Under the pieces are notes generated by a model. That model worked only from the letters and a program-made list of their open reading frames with translations, was not told the DNA's origin and did no database searches. From an uncultured bacterium (GTDB lineage: Bacteria > Planctomycetota > Uabimicrobiia > Uabimicrobiales > JABWCH01): a stretch of DNA of 64,000 bases. Position 1 is the first letter of the stretch, and the number at the start of each line of letters is the position of its first letter. The translations under genes were made by a program, and so were the position numbers. The stretch is from assembly GCA_938003875.1 (NCBI GenBank), contig CALKWO010000134.1, forward strand, positions 1 to 64,000, written 5' to 3'. Below, in pieces: positions 24,631-33,500 of the stretch.

Positions 24631-26820
24631 CTATAAATTCTTTTTCAGAAATTCTGTCATTAAAGAAAAAAGATGGTAATTTAGCTTAGGATGGCTTATC
24701 CCATGCCTGGACCTGGGGTATGCCATCAGTTGAAATTGCTTTCCAGCTTCTTGTAGGGCATAGGCAAATTGAACAGAGTTTTGGAAATGGACATTATCGT
24801 CAGTAATTCCATGTATCAGAAGAAGTTGGCCATGCAAATCTTGTGCTTTTTTCAAGACAGAGCTGGCATCATAGCCTGAAGGGTTTTTTTCAGGGAGAGA
24901 CATATATCTTTCTGTATATACAGTATCGTAGTTTCTCCAATCGGTGACAGGAGCGACTGCAATTCCTGCTTTAAAATTTTTGCTATGGGTCAGGGCATAG
25001 CAGGTAAGATAACCGCCAAAACTCCATCCCCATAGGGCGATCCTTTGCGGATTTACATAGGGAAGAGCTTTAAGCCATGCTACGCCATCTTCCAGATCTT
25101 CCATTTCTTGTTTCCCTAAATTTTTATAGGATTTCCATGCGGAAATGGCTCCTTTGCCGCTAGCCAGACGGTTGTCCATGATAAATACGATGTATCCCTT
25201 TTGGGCGAGCATCTGGTGCCATAGATATGTATTTCTACCCCATTGATTTTTTACTTTAGGGGTTTGAGGGCCTCCATAAATATGGAAAAGGACAGGGTAT
25301 TTCTTTTGGGGATTAAAATTGTCAGGATACAATACCATTGCTTCCATGACAAAGCGATCTCGTGCTTCGACCTGTAAAAAATGGGGCATTTTCAGTTTTC
25401 GTATTTTCAGCCCAGAAGGATGGTTTTGGTAAACGCTTCGTACCCTTTTTCCATCCTGTTCATATAAATCAATTTGTGTTGGGCCAAATACATCGCTTGC
25501 ATAATCGAGAAACAGGCTGTAATCCTTCGAGAATCTGGCGTTATGTGTGCCAGGTTTCTGACTGAGCTGTTTTATTTGCTTTGTTTGCCAGGAACATTCA
25601 TAAATATGCTCTTGCGTGGTATTCGCCTGTGTAGAAGAAAAATATAGCTTTTGGGAGCTTTCTTTCGCTCCGTAAAATTCTCTGATTTCCCAATCTCCCG
25701 AAGTGATCTGTATGCTCTTTTTTTCTTCTGGCAAATACTGATATATATGCTTCCAGCCATCTCTTTCACTCAGATAGAAAAAGCTGTTATCTTGCAACCA
25801 GAAGGGAGAGCCATGGAAGTTCACCCAGGCGGGAGTTGTTTCACGAAACAAGGTTTGTATCTTTCCCTGAGAAATATCCACAAGGGAAAAATCAAGCCAT
25901 GTCTGCTCTCGATTTTGCCATTGTGCCAGTAGCATATCTCCTTGTCTGTTCCACGATACATCCACTAAAAGCAAATCTTCCTTCTCGCCATAAGTAGAAG
26001 TATCTGCCCAAACCGTTGTCTTTGGATTCCTATGAAATATGCCTAATTGCACTTTAGGATTAGGGGTGCCTGCTTTGGGATAGGATAGGATCTCTTTCGT
26101 TTGCTCAAAAGGAACATCGTCTACGAGAGTGAAGGTTTTAACCTGGCTGCAATCCAGTTTCAAAAATGCAATCTTCTGGGAATCTGAACTCCACCAATAG
26201 CCTCGGAAGTTTCCTCTGCCAAAAATTTCTTCCTGATAGACCCAGTCTAAAATACCATTATAGATTTTTTCATTGCCATCCTGCGTGATTCTTGTTTTTT
26301 CGAGCGTATTGACATCCATGAGATACAAATCATTCTTCACAACAAAGGCAATGCATTTCCCATCAGGGCTAAAGCTAATTTCTGTTTTGCTTTCGCCATC
26401 TTTAGTAAGCTGCACAGCTTTATTGCTTTCGATGCTATAGTAGTACAGATCGCTATCGTGTTCTATGACAAAAGCAGTATAAAAAGGATTCCAGGAAAAA
26501 ATTTCTCCTTGTTCTGCTATGGCTCTAGCCTTGTCAGGCAGGAGCAAAGAAAAGGCTTTCTCTATTTTTTCTTGGGAATACACAGGACTACTCGATCCGC
26601 TCACTGCATCTATTTTAAGCCAGACCTGCCTTTCGTTGCAGAAAACAACATAGAATTTGCTTTCTTTCAGCCATGAAATCTCTTCAGTCACACCATAAAA
26701 ATCCAGCTTTTCTTCTGGATGAAAAATATCTTTAAGACTAAGATTCTTCTTAGGCTCAGCCAATATTTCCCAAGAGGAAAAAACAATTAAACACCAAAAA
26801 AGACCAAATATCGTTTTCAT
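24631..26820 (-). CDS. Dipeptidyl peptidase IV-like serine peptidase (S9B)
   Basis: The 729-residue secreted enzyme has a signal peptide (MKTIFGLFWCLIVFSSWEILA), an eight-bladed DPP IV-type propeller (with the DWVYQEEIFGR motif whose Glu pair binds the substrate amino end) and a C-terminal alpha/beta-hydrolase domain. The nucleophile lies in WGWSFGGYLT near 599, the Asp in HGITDDNVHF and the His in SRHGIS near the end. It removes dipeptides, usually X-Pro, from peptide amino ends, probably outside the cytoplasmic membrane. The ATG at 26820 has AGGA upstream and gives a proper signal peptide. It follows rdgB by 28 bp. Confidence 0.95.
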   Translation of the reverse strand: MKTIFGLFWCLIVFSSWEILAEPKKNLSLKDIFHPEEKLDFYGVTEEISWLKESKFYVVFCNERQVWLKIDAVSGSSSPVYSQEKIEKAFSLLLPDKARAIAEQGEIFSWNPFYTAFVIEHDSDLYYYSIESNKAVQLTKDGESKTEISFSPDGKCIAFVVKNDLYLMDVNTLEKTRITQDGNEKIYNGILDWVYQEEIFGRGNFRGYWWSSDSQKIAFLKLDCSQVKTFTLVDDVPFEQTKEILSYPKAGTPNPKVQLGIFHRNPKTTVWADTSTYGEKEDLLLVDVSWNRQGDMLLAQWQNREQTWLDFSLVDISQGKIQTLFRETTPAWVNFHGSPFWLQDNSFFYLSERDGWKHIYQYLPEEKKSIQITSGDWEIREFYGAKESSQKLYFSSTQANTTQEHIYECSWQTKQIKQLSQKPGTHNARFSKDYSLFLDYASDVFGPTQIDLYEQDGKRVRSVYQNHPSGLKIRKLKMPHFLQVEARDRFVMEAMVLYPDNFNPQKKYPVLFHIYGGPQTPKVKNQWGRNTYLWHQMLAQKGYIVFIMDNRLASGKGAISAWKSYKNLGKQEMEDLEDGVAWLKALPYVNPQRIALWGWSFGGYLTCYALTHSKNFKAGIAVAPVTDWRNYDTVYTERYMSLPEKNPSGYDASSVLKKAQDLHGQLLLIHGITDDNVHFQNSVQFAYALQEAGKQFQLMAYPRSRHGISHPKLNYHLFSLMTEFLKKNL

Positions 26821-26848
26821 AGTAATTTCCTGATTCAAAAAAGACAAA

Positions 26849-27460
26849 TTATAGTTTATTGCAGACAAGGGGGAATTGTTTTTGGAATTCCTGAAGAGCC
26901 CTTGCTCTATGGCTTATAGAATTTTTAACTTGCTCGGAAAGCTCGGCAAAGGTTTGTTTATATTCGGGGATTTCAAAGAGTGGATCGTATCCAAAACCAT
27001 TTTTTCCGCGAGGTTCAAAGAGAATCGTACCCTTGCATATCCCTTCACAATGCAAAAGCAAATTTTCTCCAGAAACCAGGACAACAGTGCATCGAAAGCA
27101 GGCTTTTCTTCTTTCTATTGGGACATCATGCAATTTCTTTAATAGTTTATCGTTATTTGCCTCATAGCGTCCTTCTCCTTCTATTCCAGCCCACCTGGCA
27201 GAATGGATGCCAGGCTCTCCGTTCAGAATTTCTACTTCCAGGCCTGTATCATCGGATATGCAGGGAAGGCCACTGACTTTGGAAAAATGCTTTGCTTTGA
27301 TGATCGCATTTTCTAAATAGCTATGTCCATTTTCTTCGACATCAGAGCAAATATTCCAGTCTTTTAAGCTGATGATATCCAGAGGAAAATCAGAAAGAAT
27401 GCCTTTAATTTCTTGTAGCTTGTGGAGGTTGTTTGTGCCAAGCAGAATTTTCTTTTTCAT
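26849..27460 (-). CDS. rdgB: dITP/XTP pyrophosphatase (RdgB/HAM1)
   Basis: The 203-residue enzyme hydrolyses non-canonical purine triphosphates (XTP, dITP) to monophosphates and keeps them out of nucleic acids. Family motifs are LLGTNNLHKLQEI, ISDDTGLEVEILNGEPGIHSARWAG, NGFGYDPLFEI and SISHRARAL. Length is normal. It lies downstream of add; purine salvage and nucleotide cleaning fit together. Confidence 0.97.
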   Translation of the reverse strand: MKKKILLGTNNLHKLQEIKGILSDFPLDIISLKDWNICSDVEENGHSYLENAIIKAKHFSKVSGLPCISDDTGLEVEILNGEPGIHSARWAGIEGEGRYEANNDKLLKKLHDVPIERRKACFRCTVVLVSGENLLLHCEGICKGTILFEPRGKNGFGYDPLFEIPEYKQTFAELSEQVKNSISHRARALQEFQKQFPLVCNKL

Positions 27461-27524
27461 GGTATTTCCTATAGAACTATTTTTTGATAAGTAGAGAGGA
27501 AAAAAATGCAGATTTTTTTGAGAG

Positions 27525-27551
27525 ACAGGAAAAACCAGAAGTTTTTCCTGT
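27525..27551. other. Strong hairpin between add and rdgB
   Basis: ACAGGAAAAAC and GTTTTTCCTGT make a perfect 11-bp stem with a 5-nt loop. A T-run follows on the plus strand but not on the minus strand where the genes are read, so it may end antisense transcription or stabilise the add message. Confidence 0.6.
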
Positions 27552-27558
27552 TTTTTAG

Positions 27559-28575
27559 CTATTCAATAAAAGGACGTTCTAGTCTTTGTAGAGCGGCTTT
27601 TAGTAATCTGACTTTATCACGGTATGGAAGGAACGCACTTTTGAAGCCATAGATGACAATGTCTTTTATTTCATCCAGGGTTAAATCATATTGCCTGGCA
27701 GCAAGAAGAAGCTCGTCTGTCATGGTTGTGTTGGACATCAGACGATTGTCAGTATTGAGAGTGACTCTCAAATTGTAATCAAGATAAAAACGGAAAGGAT
27801 GGTGGTCCAGAGAATCTACGGAATTGGTTTGTAGATTAGAAGTCAAACAAACTTCCAGAGGAATTCTATGGTCATTTACATAGTTGAGTAAATCCCCATC
27901 TTCTGCCAGTCGCGTTCCATGTCCGATACGATGCGCTCCGCAATAGTGTATTGCCTGTGCGATGTTGGATGGCCCATAGGCTTCCCCAGCGTGGATAGTA
28001 CAATTGATATTGTTGCTAAGCACCAGAGAAAAAGCCTCGACATGAGCCTTAGGAGGGTTGTTCATTTCTGCGCCAGCAAGATCGAAGGCGACAACACCTC
28101 TGTTTTTATAGGCAACACATAGCTCTGCAAGCATCTTAGATTCACTGGGATGTCTGTCTCTCATGGCGCAAATGATAACGCCAGTATGGATATTGTATTT
28201 TTTCCTGGCATCTTCCAGGCCTTCTAAGAGAGCATCCACGATTTCAGAATAGCGCAATTTTTTTTGAGTATGCAAAATAGGAGAAAAGCGTATTTCCAGA
28301 TGCCATACATTTTCTTTGGCAGCATCTTCAGCAAGCTCAAAGGCCGCTCTTTTGATAGCGTCTTTGTCCTGGAGTACAGGAAGGGTAATTCCAAAAGCCT
28401 GTAGATATTCTTCCAGGCTGCTTACTCTCCTACCGCACAATAATAGTCTTTGTAATCCTTCTTCATCATAGCAAGGCAAGGTAACGTTGTATTCCTTAGC
28501 GAGATCTATGATGGTCTGCAACCGCATAGAGCCATCTAAATGGCAATGTAAATCTGTTTTAGGAAAATTGAACAA
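27559..28575 (-). CDS. add: Adenosine deaminase
   Basis: The 338-residue metal-dependent TIM-barrel enzyme converts adenosine to inosine. Metal and catalytic motifs are in place: DLHCHLDGSM (His10, His12), IHAGEAYG, HRIGHGTRL and LNTDNRLM. The start is a TTG at 28575 with AGAGAG six bases before it. About 20 bp upstream lies the 3' end of a group II intron, so this gene's leader is interrupted by the intron and its expression may depend on splicing or on a promoter inside the intron. Confidence 0.96.
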   Translation of the reverse strand: MFNFPKTDLHCHLDGSMRLQTIIDLAKEYNVTLPCYDEEGLQRLLLCGRRVSSLEEYLQAFGITLPVLQDKDAIKRAAFELAEDAAKENVWHLEIRFSPILHTQKKLRYSEIVDALLEGLEDARKKYNIHTGVIICAMRDRHPSESKMLAELCVAYKNRGVVAFDLAGAEMNNPPKAHVEAFSLVLSNNINCTIHAGEAYGPSNIAQAIHYCGAHRIGHGTRLAEDGDLLNYVNDHRIPLEVCLTSNLQTNSVDSLDHHPFRFYLDYNLRVTLNTDNRLMSNTTMTDELLLAARQYDLTLDEIKDIVIYGFKSAFLPYRDKVRLLKAALQRLERPFIE

Positions 28576-28641
28576 TAACTCTCTTGTGATTTATATGGAT
28601 AGGTAAGACTTTGATCTGATCTCTATCTTTTCCCCCCATTC

Positions 28642-28675
28642 ACACCGTACGGGATGCTTTCACATCATACGGCGT
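28642..28675 (-). ncRNA. Group II intron domain V
   Basis: The 34-nt segment begins ACGCCGTATGATGTGAAAGC. Pairing ACGCCGTA with TACGGTGT gives the lower stem; GATGT and GCATC close a GAAA tetraloop above an unpaired CCG, which is the domain V fold. The catalytic triad reads CGC rather than AGC, as in some IIC introns. Confidence 0.85.
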
Positions 28676-28894
28676 TCCATCAGTTCGCAAGAACTGACTA
28701 TAGCCCTTCCCTCCACTGGCATTTCTCCAGCTTCACTGGTACTACGGCTTGCTGCCATAGTGCAGATTTCTTTGCAGACGATTGCTCCCTCTACACTACT
28801 TCACACGTTCCGATAGATGATTCCTTTGTTTTTTTATGCCATATTTTAGTCTATTCTGACTTTTCTGTTGTCACAGTCTTTTTTATAAAATGCC

Positions 28895-29007
28895 TATAAA
28901 TAACAAAGCCTGCTCTTAGCAAATTTTTCCTGTGACAGATGAGCAGTGCTATGATAATAGCATCTGCTCCAGCAGGCGGTATTCAGCCTTATTTTTTTAT
29001 AGACTAT
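28895..29007 (-). repeat. MITE-like hairpin element, copy B (inside intron)
   Basis: Near-identical to 10585-10698 in opposite orientation. It is inserted about 400 nt into the group II intron, probably in a peripheral loop. Confidence 0.8.
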
Positions 29008-29516
29008 ATTTCAGCCCTTAGGCCCCTGCTATTTCCCGCTTGCTATGATTTCTCACCTCTTGCCTTTCTCCAAGAGAGGTCACTCGACTCATGGTAAACA
29101 AGCAACCAAGCAAGATCATTCTTTATTTTATTGAAATAGAGTCTTACGAGAAGTTAGATCGCAGGTTCGTCTATGTTCTCTGGAACAAATTCTAGCCTTA
29201 GGCATCAGGAACTCCGGCTGAATGTCTCAACCGACCTCAACCTGGCTTCCAACGCTTCGAGAATCGTCTCTTCCAACGCTGGCAGGTGGTTCTTAAGTAT
29301 AGGTTTCATAACGAGATGGGGTAATCATTCCCTATGATCATCTATCAGTTTTCCTAATAATAGGATCAGGCTTTCACTACGAATGATAGCTTATACCCAA
29401 CGTGTCACACCCATAATGACTCTCTTTAAAAAATGGATATGTTTCCAAAAATTATGATATATATTCCATAAGTATACGCTAAAAGTGAAGATTTTTCCAT
29501 ATTTTTTTATAGACGA

Positions 29517-29816
29517 CTAGACAGAAAGCTCGATAATTTTTTCCCAACTATCATCATCGGCTACTTTATTTTTTTGGATTTTTTTGCATTTTAAACAACG
29601 ATGGGTAATGGTGTATCCTTTGCCTGTTTTCTCTACAGAAAAAGGCTCCATCAGAGAATGGCATTCGCTAGATCTATCTCCAGGTGTGTCTCCATCTACA
29701 TGCAAACTATGCAAACAATAAGGGCAGTGATTACGGCAGGTTTTTTCTACAGGGGAAACACTCTCCCCGCAATTGAGGCAAACAAAACCTTCATTGATTT
29801 TTCTACTTTTTGTCAT
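29517..29816 (-). CDS. RNHCP-domain protein
   Basis: From the ATG at 29816 the 99-residue protein matches the short RNHCP family: FVCLNCGESVSP, then CRNHCPYCLHSLHVDGDTPGDRSS, LMEPFSV, and HRCLKCKKIQKNKVADDDSWE. The paired CxxC motifs suggest one or two zinc sites. Function is unknown in the family. The frame is open for 82 more codons upstream, but that part is low-complexity and spans a terminator-like hairpin, so I reject it. No good ribosome site is seen. It lies upstream of the intron and add. Confidence 0.85.
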   Translation of the reverse strand: MTKSRKINEGFVCLNCGESVSPVEKTCRNHCPYCLHSLHVDGDTPGDRSSECHSLMEPFSVEKTGKGYTITHRCLKCKKIQKNKVADDDSWEKIIELSV

Positions 29817-29843
29817 ACAAATAAAAAAAAATAAAAATGAAAA

Positions 29844-29876
29844 ACCCCAATGAATAGTATCTCTAGGCATTGGGGT
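29844..29876 (-). terminator. Terminator-like hairpin before the RNHCP gene
   Basis: On the minus strand ACCCCAATG and CATTGGGGT form a 9-bp stem followed by TTTTTCATTTTTATTTTTTTT. It ends only about 28 nt before the RNHCP start codon, so it may act as an attenuator. Confidence 0.65.
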
Positions 29877-30051
29877 AATAGGGGAGGTCAGAGTTTTCTT
29901 TATTATAAAGGAATTTTTTTCCTCTGTCAATAGAGTTTGTAAAAATAAAAAAAATAAAAATGTTTTTCTTTGAAATTTCACTAATAGAGCGTAGACATAG
30001 AGCATAAGGATAAAATAATTTTTTTCTGGACAAAATAAATATTGTGATGCA

Positions 30052-30354
30052 TACTTTGCCAAAGGGCAATGGAAAGAAGCCTGGAGTAGTGAGGCCTGCT
30101 TTCTTGATGATTCGGACTTCTTGAAAAAATTTTCTCCGTCCGTGATAGAATTTTTTATCTCAGCCTGTAGTCAGGGAAAGGAGAAAGAGTCTCTTGCTGT
30201 TTTGGAAAAATCACAGGCTACACAGGCATTGGAGCCTCTTGTCGTTGCCTTAAAAATTTGCAATGGTGAGACGGTGCATGTTTCTCAGGAGATTTATGAA
30301 ATTGCCACAGATATTGTAACAAAAATTAAAAAACATCGGAGACAACAACAATAA
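30052..30354 (+). pseudogene. Truncated tail of an ATPase-TPR gene
   Basis: The frame encodes FAKGQWKEAW..., SVIEFFISACSQGKEKES..., then ALEPLVVALKICNGETV and ends after EIATDIVTKIKKH. It aligns over ~100 residues, with only a short gap or two, with the C-terminus of the 721-residue ATPase encoded at 43427-45592. The DNA is also clearly similar, about four-fifths identical by eye. The ATPase domain and most of the TPR-like part are missing, and the frame closes upstream at 30016. It is a 5'-truncated duplicate on the same strand as the intact gene, 15 kb away. Confidence 0.85.
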
Positions 30355-30539
30355 AGAATGGCAACGCATTATATCTAAATATGACCTATAAAAAGTAATA
30401 GTGTTATAAAAAAAATATATTTTTTCCTTCTCTGTGCTTATGTAGTAAAATTTTGTTGCAATGATTATTTTTTTAGCCAAAATAGAATTTATTAATGTGC
30501 TTTTTCTACTAATTAGGTGAGTAGCTAACGGTTATTCCT

Positions 30540-33500
30540 ATGACTTTAAAAAATTATTCCCATCAGAATCTGGCAGGTACGGATTTCTCTGGTGTGGATC
30601 TCTCCGAAGCCGATCTGTCCTACAGCAATTTACAGGGAGCGAATTTTGGGATTGCGCTTCTGCAAGATGCCAATCTGGCTTATGCAGATATGACGGGAGT
30701 CAATCTGGGCGAAACCAGAGCATTCTATCGAGTCGTCATCAGCCCTGATGGACAAAGGCTCGCCTCTGTATATAGAGATGACAATTTGATCCATCTCTGG
30801 GACACAGCAAGCGGGCGAGAGATCAATGTTCTGAGAGGTCATACATCCACCATCAACGACCTAGCCTTTAGTCCAAAGGGGGATTTATTAGCCTCGGCAA
30901 GCAATGATGGTTCTGTACGACTATGGGAAATGAGTAGTGGCCATGAAGTGCATGTTTTGACTCACCAAGCCCCTGTCCAATGCGTTGCGTTTAGCTCTGA
31001 GGATGGAATTCTAGCATCAGGAGGCTATGCCTGGGTTGGCGAAAAGCCCACAGTCTGGCTTTGGGATGGGAAGCGCGGAAAAAAAATTCGCCCCCCTAGA
31101 AGACATTCTCAACAAGTTTCGGCTGTGGCTTTTTCTCCTGATGGCCGACTTCTGGCATCAGGAGGCGAAGATGGATCTGTGCGTCTCTGTGAAGCAAAAA
31201 GCGGAAAAAAAGTCTGGACAAAAACAAATTTTCCTGAAGCAATTCGATCTCTGGCATTTGATTTCTATGGACAGCAGATTTGGGCACTTTCTACGAATCT
31301 GATTGTTTTGGATGTTACAACAGGAGAGATGACATTGGCTTTGCAAGGACAGCCTCAACCGACTGCACTAGCTGTACTGAATCAAGATCAAGTAGCAATT
31401 GCAGTAGAGAAAGGCGTGGTGGAGGTATGGAAATTTGGCAATCTTAAAAAGGTTCTTGGTACAAAAATACATAAAGACACCATTCATCACCTGTCTTTCC
31501 AAGCAACCTCTTCTCTTTTAGCCAGTGCAAGCGAAGATAAAGCCATTGGCCTTCTCCATATTGAGACAGGAGAGAGCCGTTTGATCAAGCAGGAACTTCA
31601 CTGCCTTAGAGCCAACATTTTTGGCATGCGTGGCATGAGAGAAGACCAGAAAGCTTGGATGATGCGTAAGGGCGCAATCGAGATAGATCCCCAGGAATTG
31701 GCTCAGAAACAACAGAAAAGCCTTCGGGAAATCCTTAGACGCAAACGAGTCCAGGCACTAGCTAAAAAAATAAAAGAAAGTCAAAAGAGGGAGCAGGCTT
31801 CCGTTGTTTTAATTCTTGGCCCTTGCACATTTCTGCCTTCGCTAGAAACGATAGAAAGGGAAGATAATGATGAATTATTGAGATTATTGAGATTTGTGTT
31901 TCCAAGATTTTTTCAGGAGGAAGAAAGGTGGAATTTGAGAGAAACATGGCAGAGCATTAATGAATTATATGAAGAGATGTCACCCAATTTTATTTCTCGT
32001 TTCTCTCCCAAAAAAGACCGCTCCCCATTCCTGGTGGAACAATACAATGCTTTGGTTTCGCTAATCAACAAAGGCTTTTTCCGCATTGTCTTGGATCTCG
32101 ATATTTTTTCTCCTCTGGAAAAAGAAATGTTCTCTTCGATGTCTGATATCCGATATACAGATACGGAAAGTATGATGGCATTTTCCATCTCGCAATCTTT
32201 TAGCAAAGAATGGCGTTACGTAGAAAAAGGGAAAACTTGGTTTGTAAAGTTTTTTGGGGAAGAAGGGAGGCTGAGCTTCAAAAAATATGGCGAGAGATTT
32301 CCTTTTGGATTTGAGAGATTGCTAGACTCCATATTTTATGAGATGAAAGAAGATACTCTCACCCTATGGACAGGCTTCCCTCTTTCGAGAAGACCCCTTT
32401 TTTTTAGATTTCCTGAAAGAAAAGGAGTAGAAAAGTTTTACTGGGTAATGGATGAATCCATCCGTGAAGAAGAGGGAGGCCAACGCTCTGTTACCTGTCT
32501 TGACTATCCGTTAGAAAGACTTACGGATGTTTTTCATGATCTGTATACAGAACTCTATGAAGGTAGTTTCTCGGAGGATTATAATACTACCCAACTCTAT
32601 CGCATGGCCTACAGCGAAAACATAGAAGAACGCAGTCGGGCTGCCAGGGAATTAGTAAATCTCATGGTAAGCAGAAAAAGCAACTCTCAAGACTTGCTGA
32701 ATTCCGTAAAAATACTAGGAAGTGATACTGTTCTTAAGGTACGCCAGTCTGCTGTTCTATCGTTCCTGGAAAATTTTTCAAAGCTTCCTTCAGAACTTTC
32801 CCAAAAAATTCCTGATTTTGCTCATGATTCTGAAGACACTATCAGGGCGGACGTGGCAAAATGGATCATCATCCAATATGATGAAGTCGGCAAAGATTAT
32901 GATTCTCTTCTCTTGGAACTTATGCAGGATAAAAGCTCTTTTGTGCGGCAGGTAATTGTTGATAATGTCAAAGAAAGGTTTGAACGCCTGCCTTCTCACA
33001 TACGAACAAGACTATCTCAGCTTGTAGGCGGACAGATCGAAGTGCAGATGATGAAAGGGGGAGGGATGCTGGTAGGGACGTTTAGCGACCTGGCTTTGAG
33101 AGTGACCAACCATGCGGAAAGCCTTATGAGCAATGTGGAGATTGACATACAGCCTTCAGCAGAATACGAAGTAGAAAACCGCAGAGTCTCTATGGCTTCT
33201 CTTGTGCCTGAGAAGCCTGAGGAAGTTACATTTCGCTTGAAAATGAAGGTGGGAAAACAAGTTGCTGTCAATTACAGCGTGAATGGTGAATTGAAGGAAC
33301 CTCCTCTTTATATTAATGCTATCCAGGACAATCCTTATGTTTACGGCAATGCCATCCAGTTGGATAGCGGTTTTTTCGGCAGAAAAGCCGAGCTGGAACA
33401 AATTATCCAGGCTGTTACCAAGCCGATCAAACAAGATATTCTCATCGTCGGCGAGCGTCGTACGGGGAAAACCAGCCTGATATACCAATTGAAAAACCGA

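Larger units (their letters stand above)
28594..29410 (-). mobile_element. ORF-less group II intron
   Basis: Read on the minus strand, the element starts GTGTGACACGTT, matching the GUGYG consensus. It has domain I-like text (GAGAACATAGACGAACCTG, then TCTAACTTCTCGTAAGAC), a 34-nt domain V at 28675-28642, and a domain VI hairpin (GATAGAGA...TCTTACCTATC) with unpaired bases holding a candidate branch A. It ends near 28594 just before the add ribosome site. There is no reverse transcriptase frame, so any mobility would need a helper in trans. A 113-bp MITE-like element lies inside it. Exact ends are inferred from consensus. Confidence 0.75.

Noticed and set aside
28654..28899. Open frame in the group II intron
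   Set aside because: It runs antisense across domain V and other structured parts of the intron.
29820..30060. 82-codon N-terminal extension of the RNHCP gene on the minus strand
   Set aside because: It is low-complexity (FFLFLQTLL...), overlaps a terminator-like hairpin and the ATPase pseudogene, and the family begins close to the ATG at 29816.
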